DNA of 64,000 bases from CAMLFJ01 sp035524955 (lineage in GTDB: Bacteria; Methylomirabilota; Methylomirabilia; Rokubacteriales; CSP1-6): positions 62,001-126,000 of the forward strand of contig DATLFG010000072.1 in NCBI GenBank assembly GCA_035524955.1. Reading direction: 5' to 3'. This document shows, in pieces, positions 8,503 through 15,556 of this stretch. A program made the translations under genes and the position numbers. The first letter of the stretch is position 1, and every line of letters begins with the position of its first letter. Below the pieces are notes generated by a model. That model worked only from the letters and a program-made list of their open reading frames with translations. It made no database searches and was not told the DNA's origin.

Positions 8503-9314
8503 GGGCGGGCCGGCGGCGCGACGCGGTGGTGCTCCTCGCGCTGTCGCTCTACGCCGCGCCCTTCTTCTGGCAGGCGCTCACCTCGGTGCGGCCCGACGCC
8601 GAGCTGCTGCCCCTGACCCGGCTCCTGCCGAGCCGTCTCACGTGGGCCCACTACGACGTGGTGCTCCGTCAGAGCCTGATGCCGCGCGCCCTGATCAACA
8701 GCCTGGGCATCGCCCTCCTCAGCACCCTGCTGGCGATCGGGCTCGGGGCGCTCGCCGCCTATGCGCTCGCGCGGCTGCCGGTGCGGGGCCGCGGCGTGAT
8801 CCTGCTCGCCATGGTCGCGGCCACCGCGTTCCCCCAGATCGCCACCGTGAGCCCGCTCTACCTGCTGATGCGCGCGCTGGGCCTGCGCGACACGTGGCTG
8901 GCGCTGATCCTCGCGAACGGCTCGTTCGCGCTGCCGCTGGTGATCTGGCTGCTCACCGGCTTCATCCGCGAGATCCCGCGCGCGCTCGAGGAGGCGGCGG
9001 CGGTGGACGGCGCCGACCGGCTGGCGATTCTCAGATGGGTTGTTCTACCGCTGGTGGCGCCGGGCATGGCCTCGGCGGCGCTGCTCGCGTTCCTCTTCTC
9101 GTGGAACGAGTTCCTCTTCGCCTACAGCTTCACGGCCACCGAGGCCAGCCGCACGGTCCCGGTCGCGCTGGCCCTCTTCCCCGGCGTCTTCGAGGTGCCC
9201 TGGGGCGACATCGCGGCCGCCTCGCTGCTGGCGAGTCTGCCGCCGATCCTGATCGTGGTGGGCTTCCAGCGCTACCTGGTCCGCGGTCTCCTGGCCGGCG
9301 CCCTGCGCGAATGA
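8499..9314 (+). CDS. Sugar ABC transporter permease, MalG/UgpE type
   Basis: The 271-residue second permease of the importer. The frame is open far upstream, but the GTG at 8499 overlaps the previous TGA by 4 nt (GTGA), matches the coupling seen for its partner, and gives the normal MalG length. It has six predicted transmembrane helices and the EAA loop EEAAAVDGADRLAILRWVVLP. A hairpin repeat follows 3 nt after the stop. Confidence 0.88.
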   Translation: MRAGRRRDAVVLLALSLYAAPFFWQALTSVRPDAELLPLTRLLPSRLTWAHYDVVLRQSLMPRALINSLGIALLSTLLAIGLGALAAYALARLPVRGRGVILLAMVAATAFPQIATVSPLYLLMRALGLRDTWLALILANGSFALPLVIWLLTGFIREIPRALEEAAAVDGADRLAILRWVVLPLVAPGMASAALLAFLFSWNEFLFAYSFTATEASRTVPVALALFPGVFEVPWGDIAAASLLASLPPILIVVGFQRYLVRGLLAGALRE

Positions 9315-9316
9315 CA

Positions 9317-9361
9317 CCCTCTCCCCTCGGGGGAGAGGGCAGCGTGAGGGGCGGGGTGAGG
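9317..9361. repeat. CCCTCTCCCC-type palindromic repeat, copy 1
   Basis: CCCTCTCCCC (9317-9326) and GGGGAGAGGG (9330-9339) form a perfect 10-bp stem with a TCG loop, followed by GCGTGAGGGGCGGGGTGAGG. A second copy in the opposite orientation lies at 55.29 kb. It sits between the convergent permease and YbaK genes and may serve as a terminator, although it has no T-run. Confidence 0.7.
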
Positions 9362-9372
9362 CGTTTGGGGCG

Positions 9373-9870
9373 CTACGGCTCCGACACCAGCCCCGGCGTG
9401 ACCGTCGCCCCCGGCAGCCCGCGGAACACCTCCGGCGAGATCTTCACCTTCAGCGAGCGGCTGCCGCCACCCAGGATGATCCAGGGGAAGGACATCAGCC
9501 CATCGTCCACGTAGATCGGCAGATCCGCGGGCAGGGCGAAGACGGTGACGCCGCCCAGCATCATGCCCGTGAGTGCGCGGGTCTCCTCCGGGTCGGCGAA
9601 GGAGAGCCGGGACACGCCGAGCAGCCTTCGCACCGTGTGGTTGACGTCCACCCGCCGCGTGGCGCGGACCACGCAGGCGCAGTAGCGCTTCGGCTCCTTC
9701 TTCGAGCCGACGATGATGGTGTTGGCCGACTGCTCCGCCGGGTAGCCGTACTGCGCGCAGAAGGCGGCGGTGTCGGCGTACTGAGGGTCGATCGCGACCA
9801 TCTCGTGGGGCAGGCCGAGCCCGTCCAGAACCTGCCGCACCCGCTGCTCGATCTCGTCCGGGGTGATCAC
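9373..9870 (-). CDS. YbaK/prolyl-tRNA-editing-domain protein
   Basis: A 165-residue free-standing editing domain that hydrolyses mischarged aminoacyl-tRNA (Cys-, Ala- or similar on tRNA-Pro in the family). The core SANTIIVGSKKEPKRYCACV carries the conserved lysines (about K57/K58), and GGVTVFALPADLPIYVDDGL is the C-terminal signature. Although the frame is open further upstream, the GTG at 9870 has GGAGGA 9 nt before it and begins the domain, so it is chosen. It is transcribed away from the enoyl-CoA hydratase gene. Confidence 0.85.
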   Translation of the reverse strand: MITPDEIEQRVRQVLDGLGLPHEMVAIDPQYADTAAFCAQYGYPAEQSANTIIVGSKKEPKRYCACVVRATRRVDVNHTVRRLLGVSRLSFADPEETRALTGMMLGGVTVFALPADLPIYVDDGLMSFPWIILGGGSRSLKVKISPEVFRGLPGATVTPGLVSEP

Positions 9871-10035
9871 CGGTACCGATCCTCCGATCAGGATGTGGAT
9901 TCGCGCGGCCCGCCGAGCATACCGCGCGCCGGCGTCGGGTCGGCGCGGAAGAATCGCTAGGCGAACGCGGTCGCGCCGGCGTCGCGGCAGACGCGGAGCC
10001 ACCCCATCGCCTGCCTCGCCGTCCGGCCTTCATTG

Positions 10036-10041
10036 TACAAT
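10036..10041 (+). promoter_or_regulatory. Candidate -10 box (TACAAT) for the enoyl-CoA hydratase gene
   Basis: The low-GC patch ATTGTACAAT (10032-10041) stands out in a GC-rich 232-bp divergent gap and contains TACAAT about 60 nt before the hydratase ATG. It is itself a perfect palindrome, so it could also bind a regulator. No good -35 box is seen 17 nt upstream. Confidence 0.3.
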
Positions 10042-10102
10042 CACCCGTCCACGCTTCGGATTCCTCACGACGATCCGGCGGCGCCGCCGGAGGAGAGCCA
10101 CG

Positions 10103-10897
10103 ATGAGCACGGATCTGCTCGAGCAGGTGAAGGACGGAGTGGCTGTGCTGACCCTCAACCGCCCCGACCGGCTGAATGCGATGTCGCGGCCGATGCTGGA
10201 CGCCCTGCTGGAAGCCCTGCCGCGGCTGGCCGAGGATCCGGAGGTCGGGGTGGTCGTCCTCACCGGGGCCGGTCGCGGCTTCTGCGCGGGTGGCGACGTC
10301 AAGGCCATGGCCGAGGGCACCGAGCTGGGCGGCCAGACCATGGAAGAGCGGGCCCAGGCGCTGCGCTCGCGCATGGAGACCTCGCGGTGGCTCCACGAGA
10401 TGCCCAAGCCCACCATCGCGATGATGCGGGGGCCGGCCGCGGGTGCCGGGCTCTCGCTGGCGATGGCCTGCGACATGCGCATCGCGAGCGACACCGTGAA
10501 GCTCGGCACCGCCTTCGCCCGGGTCGGCTACTCCGGCGACTTCGGCGGCAGCTACTACCTGACCCAGCTCGTAGGCACCGCCAAGGCGCGCGAGCTCTAC
10601 TTCACCGCGGACCTGCTCGACGCCCAGCAGGCGCTCGGGCTGGGCCTGGTCAACCGGGTGGTAGCCGACGCGCGCCTCGAGGAGGAGACGATGGGGCTGG
10701 CCGCCCGCCTGGCCCGCGGGCCGCGCGTGGCCTATCGCTACATGAAGCGCAACATGAACGCGGCAGAGCACGCCTCGCTCGAGCAGATGCTCGACCTCGA
10801 GGCGTGGCACCACACGCGCACCGGCATGACCGAGGACCACCGCGAGGCCGCGCGCGCCTTCGTGGAGAAGCGCGAGCCCCACTTCAAGGGCCGCTAG
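10103..10897 (+). CDS. Enoyl-CoA hydratase/isomerase (crotonase family)
   Basis: A 264-residue crotonase that hydrates or isomerises 2-enoyl-CoA in beta-oxidation or aromatic-acid degradation. The oxyanion-hole peptides RGFCAGGDVKAM (about 58-69) and GPAAGAGLSLAMACDMRIASD (about 110-130) are intact. The third motif is GYSGDFGGSYYL, with D146 where hydratases often have a catalytic glutamate, which points to an isomerase or specialised hydratase. The ATG at 10103 has AGGAGAG 5 nt upstream; the longer open frame lacks any ribosome site. Confidence 0.9.
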   Translation: MSTDLLEQVKDGVAVLTLNRPDRLNAMSRPMLDALLEALPRLAEDPEVGVVVLTGAGRGFCAGGDVKAMAEGTELGGQTMEERAQALRSRMETSRWLHEMPKPTIAMMRGPAAGAGLSLAMACDMRIASDTVKLGTAFARVGYSGDFGGSYYLTQLVGTAKARELYFTADLLDAQQALGLGLVNRVVADARLEEETMGLAARLARGPRVAYRYMKRNMNAAEHASLEQMLDLEAWHHTRTGMTEDHREAARAFVEKREPHFKGR

Positions 10898-10975
10898 ATC
10901 TTGCCCTGGCACCCCGCCCCCGTGTAGGCTCCGCGCTGTGATGGACACCCTGGTCTCGGGAGGTGGGGGCGGGTG

Positions 10976-11323
10976 ATGCGGGCCTTCTTGACCCCCACCC
11001 CGACCCCCGCCCGGGCCGCCGCGATCCTCCGGCGGGTCTTCGGCAGCTTGCCCGCCTCGTTCGCCTTCCGGCTCTGGGACGGCCAGGAAGTGCACTTCGG
11101 CCAGGACCGGCCCGAGTGCATCACGGTGATCAAGAGCCCGGAGACGTTCCTCTCGCTGATCCGCGACCCTTCGCCGTACAATTTCGCCGAGGCCTACGTG
11201 CAGAGCCGGATCGACCTGGAAGGTGATCTGTTCCGCGCGATGGACGTGGCCAACGTGGTCGAGGAGCTGAAGGTGACGCCGCTGCAGAAGCTGTCCATCC
11301 TCCTGTCGCTGTGGAGGCGGTGA
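10976..11323 (+). CDS. Stand-alone N-terminal domain of cyclopropane-fatty-acid synthase
   Basis: A 115-residue protein resembling only the N-terminal, lipid-engaging domain of CFA synthases: FAFRLWDGQEVHFGQ, then SPETFLSLIRDPSPYNFAEAYVQSRIDLEGDL, the region that precedes the methyltransferase domain in full-length enzymes. The ATG at 10976 (or the adjacent GTG at 10973) follows GGAGGTG. Its stop overlaps the start of the flavoprotein gene (TGATG). The methyltransferase domain is encoded separately two genes later, so the enzyme appears split, with the flavoprotein gene between the halves. Confidence 0.7.
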   Translation: MRAFLTPTPTPARAAAILRRVFGSLPASFAFRLWDGQEVHFGQDRPECITVIKSPETFLSLIRDPSPYNFAEAYVQSRIDLEGDLFRAMDVANVVEELKVTPLQKLSILLSLWRR

Positions 11324-12447
11324 TGGGCTGGGACGCGATCGTGGTCGGGGGCGGGCCGGGCGGGAGCACCGCGGCCTGGCGCCTGGCCCTGGCGGGCCTG
11401 CGCCCCCTCGTGCTCGACGCCGCGGTCTTCCCGCGGGTGAAGATCTGCGCGGGCTGGGTGACCCCGGAAGCGCTCGCGGACCTCGAGGTGGATCCCGACA
11501 AGTACCCGCTGACCATCCAGCCGTTCGACCAGTGCGTGCTCGAGTTCGCGGGCGCCCGCCACCAGACGGGCTGGCGGCGGCCCACCAGCTACGGCATCAT
11601 CCGCCGCGAGTTCGATCACTACCTGCTCGGGCGCGCGGCCGCCGCGGGCGCGGACGTGCGCTGGGGCATCCGGGTCACCGAGGTGGCCGAGCAGGCCGAC
11701 CGGGTGCGCGTCGAGACCGATCGCGGCGTGTTCGAGGCGCCGGTGGTGATCGGCGCGGGTGGCCATCGCTGCCCGGTGGCGCGGGTCCTCGGGCAGGTCT
11801 CCGGCCGCGAGGAGGTCGTGGTGGCGCAGGAGAGCGAGACGCGGCTGCCACCCGAGTGGGTCGCGCGCCTCGAGCCGTTCCTGCGCGCGCCCGAGCTCTA
11901 CGTCGAGCCCGACCTGCGCGGCTACGGCTGGTACTTCCCGAAGCGCGACTTCGTCAATATCGGCGTTGGATGCACCCAGGGCGGCGACGGCAGCCTGCCC
12001 CGCCGGCGCGACGCGCTGGTGGCGAGCCTGCGCGCTTCCGGCCGGCTGCCCGAGGAGCTCGCGATCGAGCCGTTCAAGGGCCACGCGTACGTGGTGCGGC
12101 GCCAGGCGCCGCGGCGCCTGGCCGGGGCCCGCTTCTGCCTGGTCGGCGATGCGGCCGGGCTCGCCCGCGACCTGTCGGGCGAGGGGATCGGGCCCGCCAT
12201 CCGGAGCGGCCGGCTGGCCGCCCTCGCGGTGACCACCCTGATCCGCGAGGGCGCGCCGCTCGACGGCTACGCGCGGCAGATCGTGGCGCGCTACGGCCCC
12301 GGCGAGCTCGGCTGGCTCCCGCGGAAGCTCTCGAATCTCCCGGACGTGCTGGCCCGGCTCGGGGTCCGGATGGTTCTGGGCTCGGCGGCGGCGCGGCGAC
12401 GGATCGTGTTCGACTCCATCTTCGGCATGCGAGAGGTGGCGCCATGA
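11323..12447 (+). CDS. Geranylgeranyl-reductase-family FAD oxidoreductase
   Basis: A 374-residue flavoprotein of the geranylgeranyl reductase class, which saturates C=C bonds in isoprenoid or acyl chains. It has the FAD dinucleotide fold VVGGGPGGSTAAWRLALAG near the N-terminus, the VKICAGWVTPEAL segment, YGWYFPK in mid-protein, and the second FAD motif VGDAAGLARDLSGEGIGPAI. The ATG at 11323 overlaps the previous stop and has GGAGG 5 nt upstream. Its stop overlaps the CFA-synthase start (ATGA). The context suggests that it reduces a methylene or alkene intermediate on a phospholipid acyl chain. Confidence 0.85.
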   Translation: MGWDAIVVGGGPGGSTAAWRLALAGLRPLVLDAAVFPRVKICAGWVTPEALADLEVDPDKYPLTIQPFDQCVLEFAGARHQTGWRRPTSYGIIRREFDHYLLGRAAAAGADVRWGIRVTEVAEQADRVRVETDRGVFEAPVVIGAGGHRCPVARVLGQVSGREEVVVAQESETRLPPEWVARLEPFLRAPELYVEPDLRGYGWYFPKRDFVNIGVGCTQGGDGSLPRRRDALVASLRASGRLPEELAIEPFKGHAYVVRRQAPRRLAGARFCLVGDAAGLARDLSGEGIGPAIRSGRLAALAVTTLIREGAPLDGYARQIVARYGPGELGWLPRKLSNLPDVLARLGVRMVLGSAAARRRIVFDSIFGMREVAP

Positions 12448-13346
12448 CACAGGCTCGATCCAAGGAGCACGACGTCCGATCGATCGCGCACCACTACGAC
12501 GTCTCGAACGACTTCTACGCGCTGTTCCTCGACCCCCTGATGGTCTACACCTGCGCCTACTACCGCGACGCGGACGGCAAGCTCGAGCAGGCGCAGGAGG
12601 ACAAGCTCGATCTGGTCTGCCGCAAGCTGCGGCTGCAGGCCGGCGAGCGGGTGCTCGACATCGGCTGCGGCTGGGGCGGTTTCAGCATCTGGGCCGCCCA
12701 GCACTACGGCGTCCGCGCCCACGGGGTCACGCTCTCGAAGGCGCAGGCGGAGTGGGCGGCCGCGCGGATCAAGCGGGAGGGGCTCGAGGAGCAGTGCCTG
12801 GTCGAGTACCGCGACGTCCGGGACCTGCCCGCGGACGCCCGCTACGACAAGATCGCGGCGATCGGGGTCATCGAGCACGTGGGCATCCCGAACTACCCGT
12901 CTTTCTTCGGGCGCGTGAAGGAGATGCTGGTGGACGGGGGGCTCTACCTCAACCACGGCATCCACCACGAGTTCCACTGGAAGCGCACGAGCCAGACCGA
13001 TTTCCTGTATCGCCACGTGTTCCCGAACGGCGATCTCTCGGGAGTGACCGAGACGCTCACCGAGATGGAGCGGGCGGGCTGGGAGCTGCTGGACCTGGAG
13101 AACCTGCGGCCGCACTACGCGCGGACGTGCCGCGAGTGGGCGGAGCGCCTCAAGGCCCGCGCGGACGAGGCGCGCGCGATCGTGGGCGAGCAGATCTACC
13201 GGACCTGGCTGCTCTACCTCACGTGCTCGTCGGTGGCTTTCGCAAGCGGCTCCATCGGCCTCTATCAGGTGCTGATGCAGAAGCAGTGGGACCGCGCGCG
13301 CGGCCCCGCGCCCACGACCCGCGAGGACATCTACGCCGGCTGGTAA
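12444..13346 (+). CDS. Cyclopropane-fatty-acid-phospholipid synthase, catalytic domain
   Basis: A 300-residue SAM-dependent methyltransferase of the CFA synthase family, shorter than full-length enzymes of about 380-400 residues because the N-terminal domain is absent. It shows HYDVSNDFYALFLDP, the family cysteine C37 in VYTCAYY, the SAM loop VLDIGCGWGGF (70-80), GVIEHVG, and the C-terminal IYRTWLLYLTCSSVAFASGSI. Translation is coupled to the flavoprotein gene by a 4-nt overlap. Such enzymes add a methylene to unsaturated acyl chains, making cyclopropane or, with a reductase, mid-chain methyl-branched lipids. Confidence 0.9.
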   Translation: MTQARSKEHDVRSIAHHYDVSNDFYALFLDPLMVYTCAYYRDADGKLEQAQEDKLDLVCRKLRLQAGERVLDIGCGWGGFSIWAAQHYGVRAHGVTLSKAQAEWAAARIKREGLEEQCLVEYRDVRDLPADARYDKIAAIGVIEHVGIPNYPSFFGRVKEMLVDGGLYLNHGIHHEFHWKRTSQTDFLYRHVFPNGDLSGVTETLTEMERAGWELLDLENLRPHYARTCREWAERLKARADEARAIVGEQIYRTWLLYLTCSSVAFASGSIGLYQVLMQKQWDRARGPAPTTREDIYAGW

Positions 13347-13351
13347 CTATC

Positions 13352-13376
13352 GGAGGGGGCCTCGGCGGCCCCCTCC
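13352..13376 (+). terminator. Strong hairpin after the CFA-synthase operon
   Basis: GGAGGGGGCC (13352-13361) pairs perfectly with GGCCCCCTCC (13367-13376) around a TCGGC loop, 5 nt after the stop. No T-run follows. A smaller hairpin, CGCCGGC/GCCGGCG, lies at 13398-13415. It may terminate both this operon and the convergent DinB-like gene. Confidence 0.55.
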
Positions 13377-13440
13377 GGGCCTCCCCCCGGTAGCTTGCGC
13401 CGGCAAAGGCCGGCGTTCGAACGAAAGCAACGAATGGAGG

Positions 13441-13896
13441 CTAGCGGCGGGCGAGGGCCTGCTCGACCTCGTCGAGGTGCTCCCGCCGGTGCTCGGCGCG
13501 TAGCGGGTTGATGGGATGGCCGCCGGCCGCGATTGCGGCCAGTTGTGCTTCCGACAGGCCGGCGACCCGATCGTCGGCCGCGACAGCGGCGTCGACGGCG
13601 ATCCGGGCCGCGACGCGAGGGGGCAGGGCGAGGCAGAGTGGCTTGCTGGCGTCGTTGATCCAGTCCACTGCCGCCTGGTCGTAGGCGGGTGGGGGGGTGC
13701 CCAGACCGCCGGCCCAGCGGTCGACCAGCGTGACGATCCGCTGATCCCAGAAGGCCAGGTGCGCGAGCACGCCGGCCACCGTCCAGCCCGCCTCCATCGG
13801 CCCGGTCAGCTCGCGGTCGCGCAGCTTGTCGACGAGGGCCCGGAGCCGCTCGAGCTGCGCTTGGTTCTCGGACACGTACGACCGGTCGATTGCCAT
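13441..13896 (-). CDS. DinB-like metal-dependent protein
   Basis: A 151-residue protein of the DinB/maleylpyruvate-isomerase four-helix fold. The first helix pair ends in AGWTVAGVLAHLAFWDQRI, with the metal-ligand histidine, and the C-terminus has AEHRREHLDEVEQAL with two further histidines. The ATG at 13896 is preceded by a perfect AGGAGG six bases away, so the upstream ATG at 13944 is not used. Members bind divalent metal and act in thiol-linked transferase or detoxification reactions; the precise function here is unknown. Confidence 0.75.
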   Translation of the reverse strand: MAIDRSYVSENQAQLERLRALVDKLRDRELTGPMEAGWTVAGVLAHLAFWDQRIVTLVDRWAGGLGTPPPAYDQAAVDWINDASKPLCLALPPRVAARIAVDAAVAADDRVAGLSEAQLAAIAAGGHPINPLRAEHRREHLDEVEQALARR

Positions 13897-14015
13897 AGAG
13901 GTCCTCCTGATCCTGCCGTGATGGCGCCTATATTGCCTCGACACCGGCCGGGCGCGAACGTGAAACGCGCGGACGTTGCCACCTCCGCCCGATTCATGCT
14001 ACACACGCGGGAGCG

Positions 14016-15545
14016 ATGGACGTGCTCGCCGCGCACGCCGCCCGGCATCCCGAGAAGCCCGCTCTCCTCGAAGACGAGCGCGTCTGGAGCTGGGCCGAGC
14101 TCATCGCGCGGCGCAACCGGCTGGGCCATGGCCTCGTCGGACTCGGGCTGCCGCCCGGCGGCCACGTCATCGTCTACGCGGAGAACTCGCTGGAGCACTA
14201 CCTGGCCAGCACGGCCGCACGGGCGGCCGGGCTCATCCCCGCGCCCATGAATCACCGGCTGGTGGCCGAGGAGGTCGTCTACATCCTCGACCACTCCGAC
14301 GCGGTCGGGGTGCTGGTGAGCGATCGCTTCCTGCCCGTGGTCGAGGCCATCCGCGCCCAGGCCGGGAAGGTGCGGCAGTGGATCCTGCTCGGAACCCAGC
14401 GGCGACCGTGGGGCGTGCACGTGGACGACCTGCTGGCCGCCGGGCGGCCCGATCCGGTGGAGCCGCGGGTGGGCGAGGGCTTCGGCGCGTCCGTCATCTA
14501 TACGGGCGGCACCACCGGGAAGCCCAAGGGGGCCCTGCGCCGGGGGATCGATCCGCAAGACCTGATGGACACGCTGCGCGCCATGGACCTACTCGACCCG
14601 GCCCACGTGCACCTGGTGGCCGGGCCCATGTACCACTCGGCGCCGGGCGGCCTCGCACTCTACACACACCTGGTCGGCGGCACCGTGGTCATCATGCCGA
14701 AGTTCGACCCGGAGCAGGCGCTGGCCCAGATCGAGCGGCACCGCTGCACCAGCACCTTCATGGCCCCGACCCTCCTCAAGCGCATCGTGGACCTGCCCGC
14801 GGCGGCCCGCGGGCGCTACGACGTCTCCTCGATGCGCGCCATCATCATGGCGGCGGCCCCGTGTCCGATGAGCGTGAAAGAGAGCGTGGTGGCCCACTTC
14901 GGGCCCACGCTCTACGAGTTCTACGGCTCGAGCGAGCTCGGGGTGAACACGGTGTTGCGCCCGGAGGACGTGCTGCGCAAGCCCGGCTCGTGCGGGCGCG
15001 CGGCGCCGGGCAGGGAGATCGCGCTGCTCGATGACGACGGGCGCCCGGTGCCGACCGGCGAGCCGGGCGAGCTCTACGTGCGCCGGTTCCCCGGAATTCT
15101 CGACGAGTACTACCGCGATCCCGAGGCCACCGAGAAGATGCGCCGGGGCGACTGGTACACGGTGGGTGACGTGGCCTACGTGGACGCGGACGGCTTCTAC
15201 TACATCTGCGACCGCAAGCGCGACATGATCATCTCGGCGGGTGTCAACATCTACCCGGCCGAGATCGAGGACGTGCTGCACCGCCACCCCGAGGTGCTCG
15301 ACGCCGCCGTCTTCGGGGTGCCCGACGACGAGTGGGGCGAGCGCGTGCACGCCGCGGTCCATGTGCGGCCCGGGCAGCACCTCACCGCGGAAGAGATCAC
15401 CGCGTTCTGCCGGGAGCACATGGCCGGCTACAAGGTGCCCCGCGAGGTCTCCTTCCACGACGTCTTCCCGCGCGACGCGGCGGGCAAGCTGCTCAAGCGC
15501 CAGCTCCGCGAGCCCTACTGGGCCGGGCGCGCCGCGCGCGTCTGA
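14016..15545 (+). CDS. Long-chain/aromatic acyl-CoA synthetase (AMP-binding)
   Basis: A 509-residue ANL-superfamily ligase that activates a carboxylic acid to its adenylate and then its CoA ester. All core motifs are visible: IYTGGTTGKPKGA near 161 (P-loop), FYGSSELGVNTVL, YTVGDVAYVDADGFYYICDRKRDMI, and the terminal catalytic lysine in DAAGKLLKRQL. A GGGAG site precedes the ATG. It is 11 nt upstream of the cyclase gene, so the two may share a transcript. The acid substrate cannot be named. Confidence 0.9.
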   Translation: MDVLAAHAARHPEKPALLEDERVWSWAELIARRNRLGHGLVGLGLPPGGHVIVYAENSLEHYLASTAARAAGLIPAPMNHRLVAEEVVYILDHSDAVGVLVSDRFLPVVEAIRAQAGKVRQWILLGTQRRPWGVHVDDLLAAGRPDPVEPRVGEGFGASVIYTGGTTGKPKGALRRGIDPQDLMDTLRAMDLLDPAHVHLVAGPMYHSAPGGLALYTHLVGGTVVIMPKFDPEQALAQIERHRCTSTFMAPTLLKRIVDLPAAARGRYDVSSMRAIIMAAAPCPMSVKESVVAHFGPTLYEFYGSSELGVNTVLRPEDVLRKPGSCGRAAPGREIALLDDDGRPVPTGEPGELYVRRFPGILDEYYRDPEATEKMRRGDWYTVGDVAYVDADGFYYICDRKRDMIISAGVNIYPAEIEDVLHRHPEVLDAAVFGVPDDEWGERVHAAVHVRPGQHLTAEEITAFCREHMAGYKVPREVSFHDVFPRDAAGKLLKRQLREPYWAGRAARV

Positions 15546-15556
15546 GTCCTCCACGC

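Noticed and set aside
9272..11095. Minus-strand open frame of about 600 codons
   Set aside because: Overlaps the YbaK gene in another frame and is antisense to the hydratase gene; shows no domain.
11323..13346. Flavoprotein and methyltransferase named as the actinobacterial TmsA/TmsB pair
   Set aside because: The flavoprotein is of geranylgeranyl-reductase type, not the glycolate-oxidase-like fold of TmsA; only a functional analogy is proposed.
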